Positions 33,750 to 44,856 of a stretch of DNA of 64,000 nt are shown here, piece by piece. Origin of the DNA: Rhodosorus marinus (taxonomy: Eukaryota; Rhodophyta; Stylonematophyceae; Stylonematales; Stylonemataceae); contig JAMWBK010000001.1 of assembly GCA_029953675.1 (NCBI GenBank), forward strand, positions 186,001 through 250,000. Reading direction: 5' to 3'. Position numbers and translations under genes: made by a program. The notes beneath the pieces are model-generated. The model worked only from the letters and a program-made list of their open reading frames with translations, was not told the origin of the DNA and made no database searches. The number at the start of each line of letters is the position of its first letter. Position 1 is the stretch's first letter.

Positions 33750-34546
33750 CTGGAGCTTCCCCGTTTCCCCACTAATCGTTTTTGTCCTCTCTTAATGACA
33801 ACTGTGCTCACAACTTCACAGGGATCGGACAAAGGCTAACGTGACGCTCTCTATCCACCTCCAACAAACTCCTAACACGGCTCTGGAGACACTTGTCCTT
33901 ATCAATCAATCGCTCGAGTTCTTGACCTCCACCATAGCAAAGCAGGACAAAATTAGAGCGAAAACGTCTATATCTAGATATCCTATACAGAATTTCAAAT
34001 CTAATTCTGGCGTTTTGATCTCGAATTAGGATATCTGAGCTCTATAATAAGGCCCATCTGACGATCTGCGTGTATATGTGGACGATGACGGTTTGGATGG
34101 ATTCACGTGTTGAGCATGGAGGTTCGCTTCATGTTACATGTGGATTTCTATCGTCATACAACCAACCCCAGTAAGGATTTTCGGCTTTGCGTGGAAAGGA
34201 CTTGCCCAAGAACATCGATGAACACTTTTGTTGATCTCCATCCTCACGAGACGCGGTTGGTATCTGAGCTGACGACGACTGGACTACTGGAAGCGGCTCC
34301 TTTGGTCGTTGCTCCCTGGTCATTTTGGCTCATGCGGAACAGAAAATTGAGCTTTTTCCCTTTTTTTCAATGCAGTTCGAAAATTTTGTTTGGTTAGCAG
34401 TCTCGATGTTGGCCTTTTGCCACTCTCTTAGGTGGGCATGGTCCTTCATCAACGGTCAGAGTGGATTCTAGATGTTCAGCAGAAAAGCAATGCGGGCTCT
34501 TTCTTGAACAGCCCTGGTAGTGCATAAATAGATGTGATTTGATTCC
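33750..34546. other. Intergenic region
   Basis: Upstream of the cupin gene and downstream of the next minus-strand gene. It has short open frames without recognisable domains and an AT-rich patch at 33960-34060. Nothing is supported. Confidence 0.4.
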
Positions 34547-35845
34547 CTAAGTGGCGACCTCGAAGTCTTTCGCGGACGACGCCGGGGATAACTCGTGGCT
34601 GTTCTCAGAGAGCCGCTCTGCTTCATAGTCTGAGTCGCTTGAGGACGAGTCCCTTGTCAGTGAATTGATGAGTTTCAGGGCCTTTGATTTGTTGACTTTC
34701 GGTTCTCGCTTTCCAGCGGGGCGGGGTCGCTCAACTACAAAGCGAAAAATGTTGTTGGTTAGGTTGGTCAGTATGCGGTCAAGCCCCGCGTCGTTAGTAT
34801 CCATCTCGGAAAGGACTAGCTCACATATTGATTTGAAGAGGAGTGTGCTCTTTGACGGACTTGGACTGTCAGCAGTTCGCCCTTCCATTTCGCGGCGCTT
34901 CTTCGGTGGGGATGCGCTTGCTTCAGTCTTGCCTATTTTCTTGCTACTCTCAAAAGTAGAAGTGATATCACTAGCATGGTTAATCCCCTCACCAGTTTGT
35001 CTTCCTTCAGAGCTGGTTCGTATACCTGAAGGGGAGCCCGAGTAGGAAGAATCCTCCTCGCGGTAGTGATTTAATCTTATTGATTTGAGAAGCTTCCCTT
35101 TCATGTCCATGACACGAAAACGTCCGCTTGCGTCTCTGTATGCCCGGAGCTTCTCACTTGGCAGCGATGGATCTCTCCATGGCGCTTTATCAAGGCGGTC
35201 GTGGGAAAGCCGAATTGTCTCCGGGTACTCCAAGTCGACTTCGTCTTGGGACGACTCTGGAACGTCACTCCTTACGGACGATCGAAGGAATAACTTTCTT
35301 TCTGACTTGAAATCAGTGCTCTCCTTTGCCCTCGCTGAAAGTTTCCGAGCACGTTTCTGTTTTCCAGCAGCTCCTTCCGGGGATGATTCGGCTTGACCAA
35401 GGTCTGTCAAGATCTTCTTCGGGGATTCTCCGGCAGGAGGGCGCCTTTTGGTACCCCCTCCCTTCTCCCCTTCGCCTCTATTCGAAACTCCCTCATCAAC
35501 CGCTTTCCTCTCCGGCTCGATGACATTTGACTCTCGGACACCTGTTGTGAGACCAGCTTTTTTTTTTGTGAAAAATCCCAAAATATTGAAGAAAAGCAAT
35601 CCAACGCCCACCCCCCTTAGTAAGAAAGTGCAAATCGCGATCGGGAATTGGGACAACTTACGTTCTTGCGGGGTTTGAGCTGCCCCGTCCACGGACATTC
35701 TCAAGCGAGCCCAAAACCCAGTTCCAAAAAGCCCCGCAATTATTCCGGCTACACCTCGCACGAAATCCTTCAAACCGGTTGTCGTCCAGTGCGGCGAGTG
35801 TTCGAGTTGTCCAGTTGTCAAAGGTCGTCCAGTCTCCAACTCCAC
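34547..35845 (-). CDS. Uncharacterised protein, N-terminal hydrophobic segments and Ser-rich charged tail
   Basis: An unbroken frame of 432 residues. I do not recognise a family. Residues 25-110 contain two hydrophobic stretches (FVRGVAGIIAGLFGTGFWA and FPIAICTFLLRGVGVGLLFF) that could span or coat a membrane. The remainder is hydrophilic, rich in Ser, Lys, Arg and Glu, with likely disordered parts and a patch YRDASGRFRVMDMKGKLL that may be structured. A short helical domain may lie at 340-385 (LFKSICELVLSEMDTNDAG, LTNLTNNIFRFVVE). A GTAAGT/CTAAG pair inside the second hydrophobic stretch could be an intron, but splicing it gives an early stop, so I kept the continuous frame. Confidence 0.6.
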   Translation of the reverse strand: MELETGRPLTTGQLEHSPHWTTTGLKDFVRGVAGIIAGLFGTGFWARLRMSVDGAAQTPQERKLSQFPIAICTFLLRGVGVGLLFFNILGFFTKKKAGLTTGVRESNVIEPERKAVDEGVSNRGEGEKGGGTKRRPPAGESPKKILTDLGQAESSPEGAAGKQKRARKLSARAKESTDFKSERKLFLRSSVRSDVPESSQDEVDLEYPETIRLSHDRLDKAPWRDPSLPSEKLRAYRDASGRFRVMDMKGKLLKSIRLNHYREEDSSYSGSPSGIRTSSEGRQTGEGINHASDITSTFESSKKIGKTEASASPPKKRREMEGRTADSPSPSKSTLLFKSICELVLSEMDTNDAGLDRILTNLTNNIFRFVVERPRPAGKREPKVNKSKALKLINSLTRDSSSSDSDYEAERLSENSHELSPASSAKDFEVAT

Positions 35846-38055
35846 GAAACCCTAGAAGCAAGTTTTTCCCATCACCATCCAAATCCTTTTCGAGCAGAAA
35901 ACTGTTATCCAACAAACCCGTAAAAGCACCACGCTCTCTCTCTCTCACACAGCAATACGAATAAACTTCACCTCCCTCCCCACCACCCTCTCAACCACCA
36001 CCCCTCCAACAAAACCTTACAAAATTCTACTTCTAATCCTACAACTTAAAACTCGATGAAAGCAACACAAAAACAAAAACTCAACCCCCTTCACAACACC
36101 ACCGTTTGCATTGAAAACCCAATCTCTCCGTTGTTGTGGAGGAGCTCTCCTACATACAGTGGAAGGACAAAGGAGGACGCAACTCGACGAAAACAACATC
36201 AAGAGGAAAACGCCATCTCATGAATAAATCTTCCCATCCTAGTCGGCCGATATCGTACACGCTCTCCCTAAGCAAAAAATATGAGGAAAAGTAGTGTGAT
36301 GAAGAAGCCCTGTTTTGTCGTCGTTCATCTCATTCGGTCAAAGTGAGGGTGTGGAGGACGAATTCTGTCAGAGCGAGCGTTGATGAAGGTCATGCTAGCG
36401 CTCCATCTGCAGGAAGATGGATGGACTCCCTTGGTCCCCACCCAAGCCAAAGAAAGCTATCCTTCGTCGCTCTGAACGGTTGAAACGCTTCCAATGCAAT
36501 CAAGTATGCGAGCAGGATTGAAGCGATGGGCCATGTAGCCTCTCTCGACGGGAAGGGCCCTTCTCTTTAAGAACAGGAATCAGCCATTGAAGGGCATCAG
36601 CGGCGTTCTCTCCCAGAAGGTGAGTTTCTCCCTGAGCCCATGTACACTGACAAACAGTCCGGGACTGACCTTGCCTTCTGCAATGCCAAGGATGTGGCCT
36701 AGTCCAAGATTGACCGTGGCATGTGTATTGCCCAAGGGTACAAGAACGGGTTTGGCCTTTTCAAGTGTCGAGCAGAACTGGACAACAATGTGGCGCTACT
36801 AGAGAAACGCTGTCGGCGAGGGCTCAAGCGGATGCATGCAAGGCAGTGTGGTTTTTCAACGAACACAGTAGTGATGGTGTTGCATGTTGAAGTCGAATAT
36901 CCATATCGAACCCGTTCACACAACGGAATAGTTGCTTTCACGGAAACAACCTGGCCCATGCTTAGGTTTTGAAGATGCTACTCAAATGCCCAATCGAGAC
37001 AAGTCGGTGCCTGTCGGTTGTAGTTGGGTTGTTTTACAAACGAGCAGATTGATCTGCCAAGCACAGACTTTTGCCATTCTGAACGGTTGGTTGACGTAGA
37101 AATATCCCCCACAGGGTCACATGGTGATTGCACTAGCCTGCTTGGCAAACATCTGCATATCAGGTTTTGCAGGGTGGCATCACAGGTTCCAAGCCTCTAC
37201 GGTGGAACCTCGCGGCCAAGTTTCTCCGTCGCGGAGTTTTGTGCTGTGGCTAACTAGAAAACTATCAACCCCTTGTGGATGTCCTCGCCGAAGGAAAGGG
37301 GAGGCACGCGGGTTGCGCTGCGGTTTACTGGCGTTTCAACGCCGCCTTAGTCTAGAGGCCCGTCCTTTTCCTTGGTTGCCTATTTTCCATTCGCTCAGGG
37401 CTGTTGTCTCCGAGTAATCCGGCTCAGTATCCGAACCTGGTCTTAGTGCTGGGTATGAGCTCCCCTCCTCCCCTCCGCGGTCAGAAGGAAGTGGGCCAAG
37501 TCTGGATGTCCCAAAGTGTGCATGACAGATTCGCTTTTCTTTCCACGTGAACAGTCCAGAACAGCCCTTTGGCCTATATGACAGGGCGCTCCCCGCTAGG
37601 AAACTTGATCAGGAATACTTTCGGTGACTCTGTGTTCACGAAGTTGTCGAGGAGATCTCAAAGCGTTGCACTCACGTGATCGACGCGATCGTGCTGTCTG
37701 ATGAGAGGGGTTGATGGAATCGGTAGTTCTGACGATTTCCGAGTTCCGACTACTCTACCACAGATTGCGGCGCTCGAAAACCAACGTTGTACACCTGGGC
37801 CTGTTCAGGTTGGTCCGAATCCATGGTACCGAAAACGTGCTGGTTCCTTCGCACCGTGTGAGCGGACGTAACGAAGAGAGAAGCGATTCTCGGCCATGTG
37901 ACATGACTCAGCTCCAGTGGCAAGGACTGGATTGGAGTAGCGCATACGTGGTCTTTGAGAAACGAGTTTGATGGTCCTCGTTTGACAACGAGAGTAATAG
38001 TTGTTCCACTTCAACGAAGCTAAAAATAGAACCCCTTTCTAGATGCACGCACAAA
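35846..38055. other. Intergenic region, 2.2 kb, no gene recognised
   Basis: Many short overlapping frames on both strands, none with a domain I recognise and none with clear splice continuity. Balanced base composition around 36350-37950 suggests an old gene relic or a transposon relic, but no terminal repeats or transposase motifs were found. Confidence 0.35.
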
Positions 38056-38985
38056 CTAATGCAGAAGCTTTTTCAGAATGGAAGTTCTACCCAGTTTGTG
38101 AGAGTACGTATCGATGTACTGGACGATGTTGCCCATTCCAATCTTGTGCAGCACCTTAAGTGGCGCCAGCAGAACACGGGAGAGAAGGAACGGTAGAGCA
38201 TCCGTAGTACTTGATGCGACCACGCCGTCCACGACAATTCTGTCATTCATCGTATGGATGTTGCGTACGGGAAGTCGTACATTCAGAATCTTCGTTACCA
38301 CCGCCGCGGTAGCCTCCGATTCAGTTTCTGGCACAACGAAAATTTTGGACCCCGCCTTGATCGACTTGGCTGGGACAAACGCATCCTTGTCCTTTGCGAC
38401 TCTCAGCAAGTGAGTGTTGGAGAGCGTAATAGCTCCAGATGCCTTGCCGTCGAGAGTGTTGAAATGGATCTGCCTGAGTCTCCTGACCGCAGTTTGTTTT
38501 CCGTGCTGAATCAAGAAAACTTCGGAGAAGGTTCGGCGACCTCGTGAGTCAACGGATTCAACCATATCTCCGACTCGAACTTCGTCGACGGCTTTCATCT
38601 GTCCGTCGGCCATCTTCACAGTGGAGAATGCGGAGAAGCAGATATCGTCATCGCAGAAGAGCTTGATGTAGATGTTGTTCCCGACCTGGTAGCAAAAGTC
38701 CTCTTGGGCTGTCTCATCGAGTACCTGAACTCCGTTGCAACTATCACTGTTCCAAGCCTGAATGCTTCCTTCAGGTTCCCCGTCCTGGCAAATGGCTCTC
38801 ACACCAATGTCGTTGAAGGTGTTATCAACGTCCAAGTCAACGCAATCGCCGTTGTCACCGTCCTCGCACTCCTCGCCGTCATCACAGGTTGAATTGGTGT
38901 ACGAGCAGATATCAAAGTCTTCCGCAAAAGCCACTAGGCTGAGTCCGCAGAGGATCAGCACAAGAATTGTAACCCAAACCTTCAT
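38056..38985 (-). CDS. Hedgehog-type Hint (Hog) protein 1, secreted
   Basis: Intronless, 309 residues. Signal peptide (VTILVLILCGLSLVAFA), then an extracellular module (about 22-115) with eight cysteines at 27, 34, 40, 48, 66, 83, 98 and 111, then a Hint domain starting at Cys116 (CFSAFSTVKM). Hint motifs: VGDMVESVDSRGRRTFSEV, the block B region AITLSNTHLL with its His, and the closing IVVDGVVASSTT that matches the end of metazoan Hedgehog Hint domains. In the Hedgehog family Cys1 attacks its own peptide bond and a sterol or water releases the N-terminal part. Here the last Hedgehog cysteine (ASCY) is replaced by Ser. A 40-residue amphipathic tail (LLSRVLLAPLKVLHKIGM) follows, where Hedgehogs have a sterol-recognition region. 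Paralogue of the gene at 42301-43248. Confidence 0.9.
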   Translation of the reverse strand: MKVWVTILVLILCGLSLVAFAEDFDICSYTNSTCDDGEECEDGDNGDCVDLDVDNTFNDIGVRAICQDGEPEGSIQAWNSDSCNGVQVLDETAQEDFCYQVGNNIYIKLFCDDDICFSAFSTVKMADGQMKAVDEVRVGDMVESVDSRGRRTFSEVFLIQHGKQTAVRRLRQIHFNTLDGKASGAITLSNTHLLRVAKDKDAFVPAKSIKAGSKIFVVPETESEATAAVVTKILNVRLPVRNIHTMNDRIVVDGVVASSTTDALPFLLSRVLLAPLKVLHKIGMGNIVQYIDTYSHKLGRTSILKKLLH

Positions 38986-40685
38986 TTTTCACAACCAAGA
39001 AGCTTGACAAAAAAAACAACGTCCTCCTTCAACAGCGAAGATCCGAGGCTTTCCTCAGCTGGCTCCCACCAACCATCGCTTGCAAATGCGGTGCCTTCAT
39101 ATAACCTACCAAATGGGCCGATCTCTTGATCGAACTGCACTACATGATCCGCGAATCCCCAACCACAAAAAAATCACCTTAATCCCCCTGCAGGTCCAAT
39201 GTCTTAGTCCTTTTCCCGCCCTGACCAATCAGTCCTGAAAGAAACCCAATCATTGTCAAATGTCCCGTATCACGTAATATCGCTACCCCCAACTTGCCTC
39301 CACCAGATTTTGAAAAACCTTATGACATCCTGCAAAACCCGGTATCCAAGTTAACCCCCCCTACCAAAGTAGGCCCCTCAATCGAGAACTAATTTGAAAC
39401 CTTAGAGATACCTGAAAACAACAATCTCCTCAGCGCTTCTCCCCCCCCGCCCCCCTTCTTAGAAAATATGAAGCTCCCCGTCACCAAGAGCCATGTCGAG
39501 TCCACCCCATTGCAATCCGCCAAAAAGAATGATAGCGCAAGTCCGTGATTTTTTTCAATGCAAAAGTTCTTACGGTTTAGCTGAAATCGAAATCTCCCCC
39601 CCCTGACTCTGATCAACACTTTTAAACACAATCTCAAAACGATTCAAACGGAATCTACACCCCTGTTAAAAATATGAAGAAAATCACCAGTAGTTTCCTT
39701 CATTTTCCGACGGGGGCGGGGGTCTTACGGCGTCTCTTTTTTCTGTAGTTTTTGACTGGAATGTGCGGATTCGAATGAAATGTCAGTATGATTTTTGCGA
39801 TGATCGCGAAAATATTGGAACAAAAAAACACCAAAAAACAAAAATGCTTGGCTTTCTGTCTACGTGGTTGGATCAGTAGACTATTTGATTTCAATGTCTC
39901 TATAGACAATGAGAAAATTCGACCTGAGTGAGCATGTATGTATATCAAACATCACGCGCACTTGGACTTTTTTTGAAAATAATTCGATTTGTCCGGGGTT
40001 GTGTATGCAGAACAAAAACAACTTTTGTCCAAAATCGTGCTGTACTCATATGCGTGTGGTATATATGATATGAGGTGGAGCGGAGATGAGATATAGTAGG
40101 ACGTTACGCTGGAAGCATATCTTTGCGTTTGCTTTTGGATGGGAAAACACCCCTGTGTTGCACATAGCAACCGATGGGTGGGGTTTGTGAAACCTATGTA
40201 GAGAGTAGATCTAGTAGATTTTGGGGGGACCTAGTGTCATGGCGCTCTTTTCTTTCCGCGGGGTTCAGACCACCAGCGCTGGAGTAGAAGTCTACGACCT
40301 AGTGGTTTTTCAGTCTAGACAGCATTTGAATGTTTTTGCTTTGCATTCCCGTCGAAGAACCTAATTTCAAGAATGCACCTTGTTTGGCTCGATTGAGAGT
40401 AGAAAAGGATTGTGTGAGAGCTTGGCTCCCCCCTTTCTTGTTTAGTGGACGGGAGCGACGAGTTTGGTATCATGGTAAACCCTGCAGTCTTTAACTCGCG
40501 ACCCACTCGGCGTAATCGAAACGGTTTCTTCGGCGAGTAAAGTGGTTCTGAAGAGCCTAAATATCTCACTCTGGAATCCAGGTTCAGTTCGACGCCGACG
40601 ATAGCGGAAGAGGCTGAGCTGATTTGGCAACTTGGCTCGGGGGACGAGCGAGCCCCAAAATCGCCCGATTTTAGCTCTTCGTGGA

Positions 40686-40734
40686 AAGGGAATTATTTGA
40701 CGCTTGTTGCTTACAAGCGTCAAATAATTCCCTT
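40686..40734. repeat. Perfect inverted repeat, 22-bp arms, 5-nt loop
   Basis: Left arm 40686-40707 (AAGGGAATTATTTGACGCTT plus GT), loop TGCTT at 40708-40712, right arm 40713-40734 an exact reverse complement. It could form a long cruciform or an RNA hairpin. No A/U tract or mature-gene context suggests a tRNA or terminator. Confidence 0.95.
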
Positions 40735-41077
40735 ACCAGCGGGCCATAAAGTCACCCCCTTGCTTACTCTAGGGGCTCCAATTCAGTTGTCACGCGTAAC
40801 CTAAATATGCCATCAGTCGTTCTCACAGCGCTGTAGACGGCTACAACACGAACTCACGTCCACTACCGGCCTATTTTCTTTCCCAAATGAATAATCTCCA
40901 TCTCTTTCGTTTTGGCCATCAGTAGCAAACCTTTCTAGATACCAACACTCTAACGAATCGGATATTACATGCCTCGCTTCCTCCCAGCCCTGCCTATTAG
41001 CAACCACGATTCTATGGTATTTATCAACCCCTAAAATCAGGCTTCCGATAATGACAGGCTGTCCCTGCTCGAGCTTT

Positions 41078-41100
41078 CAGTAAGCGGGCTTCGCTTACTG
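41078..41100. repeat. Inverted repeat, 9-bp arms, 5-nt loop
   Basis: CAGTAAGCG, loop GGCTT, CGCTTACTG. It lies 345 bp from the 22-bp hairpin and shares the 5-nt loop length. Confidence 0.8.
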
Positions 41101-42300
41101 TTTATCCTCTACAGTATAGTGTAGCTGCTCTACCTACGACACTTATATGATAAGGGGGGTTGCTCGGCTATAAATGGGGTCCCAACGCCAATTAAATATC
41201 TGGTATCGATACCTTCGTGTTTGCTTCGTGTTTGCTCCTGGTTTTTGAAAGAAGACCTGCATTGTTGTCTTGCAGTCACTCCCCGCACCTCAACCTGCTC
41301 GACAGCGTTCAACAACAACGACAAGACTCTGTGACTTTCCTCGTTCTAAACTCGAGGCACACATCTAGATTATGAGAGAAAAAAGAAGAACTGTCCATTC
41401 ATTGGCTGATCGCAGTAGCATCGAATTATTTTTGAATTACTACTCGAATCTCCCCCCGGCGACCTGCTTATGGTACGCAAGCAAGATTTTCACGTCAGAG
41501 ACTGGCTGCGTAGCTGCGCACAACACAGCGGTCCTAGACGTTTGTCCTGTATATGCGTTGAAGTGGTTAAGGATGCGCCCCGGAGTACGGGCAAAACTTC
41601 GTTGGACGTCGACCGAAGGCTCGCGAGCAGATTCTTTCCGCTGGGGCTCGCAAGCCGACTGAAACTGAGTACTTTTCACAGCCTTAGACTGTTGTTCTAC
41701 TTATCCGGTTTCTACTGTCCCTATGACAACTGCGTGATCCACTCCTTTTAGACGACTTAGGTATTTCCGTCCGCAGCTGTGGTTTACCAGTCTCACAGAA
41801 ACCTTGTGATGGGTGCGTGCCCTCGTGGACAAGTTTTTGGTGATAGCCCAAGGCTCCCCGGAGAAGAAAAGCAATGGATCCGGTTTCGTTTGTCGAGGGT
41901 TATGCATGACGAGATTGCTCCTCAGCACCCCGTGAACAGTCATTCCGTGAAGATGACGATTAATCACGCCTCCCTGGGTAATCCTGTAGTTTGACTTGCA
42001 GCGGGCAAATAAGATAGTTTCCATTCGTCACCCCAGCTTCCCAGTTTGGACTTCGGCCCAACGAATCAACCATGTACTAGCACGCAATAGTGATACGAAG
42101 CTGCATAGCGCAGGCAGACTCAAAATGTCGGCGATTTGGAGCACTCGCAGCAGAGGTCACTCAGTGCACGTGGTATGTAAAGAGCGATGGCGTAATGTCA
42201 AAAAGGAGCAACAGGTGGTTCCTTCGTTTTACATGTGCTATTTCGTATAGGCAAAGAAAACAACTGGCTTTTCGGTTCGAAGGCCGCATCCTAGCCCGCG

Positions 42301-43248
42301 CTACAAACTGGACAAGATCTTCCTCCCAGTAGAAGTCTTGGCCAGCTTGTGTGCATACGCATCAAAAGAAGTCACGACCTCGTGTAGTCCGATCTTGTAC
42401 AGGAGCTTAAGTGGCGCTAGGAGTAGTCGAGCAACGGAGAAGGGCACGAGTTCCGTCGTGCTTGATGCGACAACTCCATCAACCACAATTCGGTCGTTCA
42501 TAGTATGGATGTTGCGCACGGGATGTCGTACGGAAGAAACCTCCGTCACCAGCGCTTCGGTGGCCTCCAACTCGTCCTGCACGACGACAAATATGGTCGA
42601 TCCCTTCTCGATTGTCTTGGCAGGGACGAAAGTATCTTCCTCTTTCGCTTTCCTCAGCATGTGAGCTCCTGAAAGCGTGATCGCTCCAGAACCCTTACCG
42701 TCAACTGTACTGTAGTGAATCCGCCTGAGTGTCGTCGCGGAAACCTTTCCTTCATGTTGAATTAAGTACACTTCGGAGAATGTCCTCCGACCCCGGGAGT
42801 CAACAGATTCGACCGAGTCCCCTACTTTCACGTCTTGCACGCTCTTCGTTTCTCCATCGGACAGCCGGACAGACGAGTACGCAGAGAAGCAGATATCCTC
42901 CTGACACTCAAACCGTATGGCGAAATTCGTGGCGCCGACCGGGTTGACGACGGAGCAAGTATCATCCGCAATAGCATCAGCATCTGGCGTTCCACTGCAG
43001 TTGGTTTCTGAGAAAAGGCCGAGCAAGCCTGAGGCGTTTTCCGATTCAGTGCATGCGCCTATTGCACCATACTGTTCACTCGTACCGTCAACTGATACTG
43101 TTAGACACGAGCCGTTGTCGCCCTCCTCGCACTGCTCGCCTGAGCTACAAGAAGTATCCGTGTACGTGCAAACTTTGACACTCACTCCGTACGCGGTCAG
43201 ACTGAGCCCAAGAAACACTAACATAAGAGTCACCCCCTTAATCTTCAT
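42301..43248 (-). CDS. Hedgehog-type Hint (Hog) protein 2, secreted
   Basis: Intronless, 315 residues; tandem paralogue of the gene at 38056-38985 on the same strand. Same plan: signal peptide (GVTLMLVFLGLSLTAYG), an eight-cysteine module (27, 34, 40, 48, 66, 84, 98, 115), then Hint from Cys120 (CFSAYSSVRL). Shared motifs are VESVDSRGRRTFSEVYLIQH, AITLSGAHML and HTMNDRIVVDGVVASSTTE. The Hint and tail are far more similar to the paralogue than the extracellular module, where apart from the cysteines and one CEDGDNG/CEEGDNG block little is kept. This suggests the module, presumably a secreted ligand or wall protein, diverges faster than its processing domain. Confidence 0.9.
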   Translation of the reverse strand: MKIKGVTLMLVFLGLSLTAYGVSVKVCTYTDTSCSSGEQCEEGDNGSCLTVSVDGTSEQYGAIGACTESENASGLLGLFSETNCSGTPDADAIADDTCSVVNPVGATNFAIRFECQEDICFSAYSSVRLSDGETKSVQDVKVGDSVESVDSRGRRTFSEVYLIQHEGKVSATTLRRIHYSTVDGKGSGAITLSGAHMLRKAKEEDTFVPAKTIEKGSTIFVVVQDELEATEALVTEVSSVRHPVRNIHTMNDRIVVDGVVASSTTELVPFSVARLLLAPLKLLYKIGLHEVVTSFDAYAHKLAKTSTGRKILSSL

Positions 43249-44856
43249 CTTTCTAGATAGGACGAGAGTATTCTTCTTCTTGCACTTGTGACCTAAGAAC
43301 TCCCTCCCTGGTGGCCAGTAGGCAATACCAGCAGAAATCCAAATCTGCTCCGCCGTTGACCCACAAGCCGGACCCCCCAGGGGCTAAATATATACGCACT
43401 AGCAAAGGATCTGAAGGGAATCGGACTTCAGTAGAATGATCTTGCCACCTCATCTACAGGTGCATCTCAGACAGCCTCCATCAAAATCAAAAAAAAGGAC
43501 GAATCTATTTGACAATATCTCCACGAAAATGTGTGTCACCAAGAAAAAGAAAGATGAAGTTAGTACACGTCATCAACCAAGAGATATATCCACCAGATAT
43601 TGTTACTCATGCGATGATAACATGACGCGGGAGCGACAATCTCACCACCCCGAAGAGATCTACAACAACATAGCATCTAAAACAACCAGGATCGACATCG
43701 GGAAGGAGAAGTCCTTCCATAAAAATATATAGTACGATCTTCAAAATTAAGGAATAAAGCGACAGCCTGTCTTTTCTTTGAAAAGAATGTGAGAACCTCC
43801 CCTACTTTACAACCTTGTATAGGCAAAACCGATTAGATTCAGATCATACTTTCCATTTTTGCTCAGCCGGAAGGGGTGTGATGTGAGAACGAAAAAACGA
43901 GGCCGAACGCAGATTACAAGGTTGCACCCGGGATTTTAGGTCAGAACGTTAAGCGTATCTTTAACGATTCTAGTGGACATACACGACAGAAACAGGAGGA
44001 TAGGGATTATTCCTTTGGAAAAGAAAATAGTCCGATATTGGACGGATGGTTCGAAGTTGATACATATATACATATAATTCTAAAAGAGGTAATAAGTAGG
44101 TTATTTTCGGGAGGCCTGCAGGCAAGTGTCTCCCTCAATTGTCCCAAGAATTATGTACAAAATTTGAATGAAAACTCAATGAATAAAAAAAATTAGATAT
44201 AGAAATATAGAAATTCATACCCTGTTTGATGATTCCATTCTAAAATTAACCGTTATACCGGCCCCTGCTAGGATTGAGATGGAGCAGGAGGGCCGGGGGG
44301 GGGGGGTGGAATTTTTACAGAGTCTCGTATCTATTGTAAAATGATTGAAATTTGGACAATATCATTTTCTCTTTCGAGGATTTAGGGTGATCGTTTCTGA
44401 GCAGGGTGTAAGTTTGGGGGTTGGTGTGTGGGGTGTGTCCTCGTTCATTATCTCGGAGGCTGAATATGGGGAAGTAGGCACATCAAGGGGAGAGTACAAG
44501 ATGCTCGTCTGGAGAACTAGGGTGCTGTTTCATCCTTCCATTGGAGCAATTTAGATGGACAGAGTTACAACCCGGCCAGCCAACCAACGGAGGATTCTTG
44601 CGCTCACAAATTCTTTTTTCAAAGTAGCTTTGTTCATAGCGTTCGATCTGTCGTTGTGACATGGGGCTTGTTCTTCCCTCTGTCAATAGTAAAAACCATT
44701 CATTACATAAGGCTCATCGGCCACAGGGGGACAACTGTTTGCAAGAAATTTCATTTGTTCTCTGGCAGACCGGCTGGTGAATAGACTTGGACTCTTTCAA
44801 GTCCCTTGGACGGCCCTTTTTCCCATCGCCCATAGTTCGTTCCACCATGGTACGCC
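43249..44856. other. Upstream region of Hog 2 and unassigned sequence
   Basis: Contains a long G tract (about 44295-44306) in AT-rich surroundings and no supported gene. Short frames at 43436-43732 and 44345-44554 show no domain. Confidence 0.4.

Larger units (their letters stand above)
38986..42300. other. Spacer between the two Hog genes, 3.3 kb
   Basis: No gene is supported. Contents: runs of C at 39440-39460 and 39595-39605, an AT-rich part (39660-40000), a perfect 22-bp-arm hairpin at 40686-40734 and a 9-bp-arm hairpin at 41078-41100. Open frames of up to about 107 codons (for example 41701-42024, minus) show no domain. Confidence 0.45.

Noticed and set aside
35580-35640. Possible intron (GTAAGT ... 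CTAAG) in the uncharacterised protein gene
   Set aside because: Splicing it shifts to a frame that meets a stop within about 65 codons, so the continuous frame is preferred.
40686-40734. Long hairpin considered as a tRNA, terminator or transposon end
   Set aside because: No tRNA arms or box sequences, no U tract after the stem, and no second copy or target-site duplication seen nearby.
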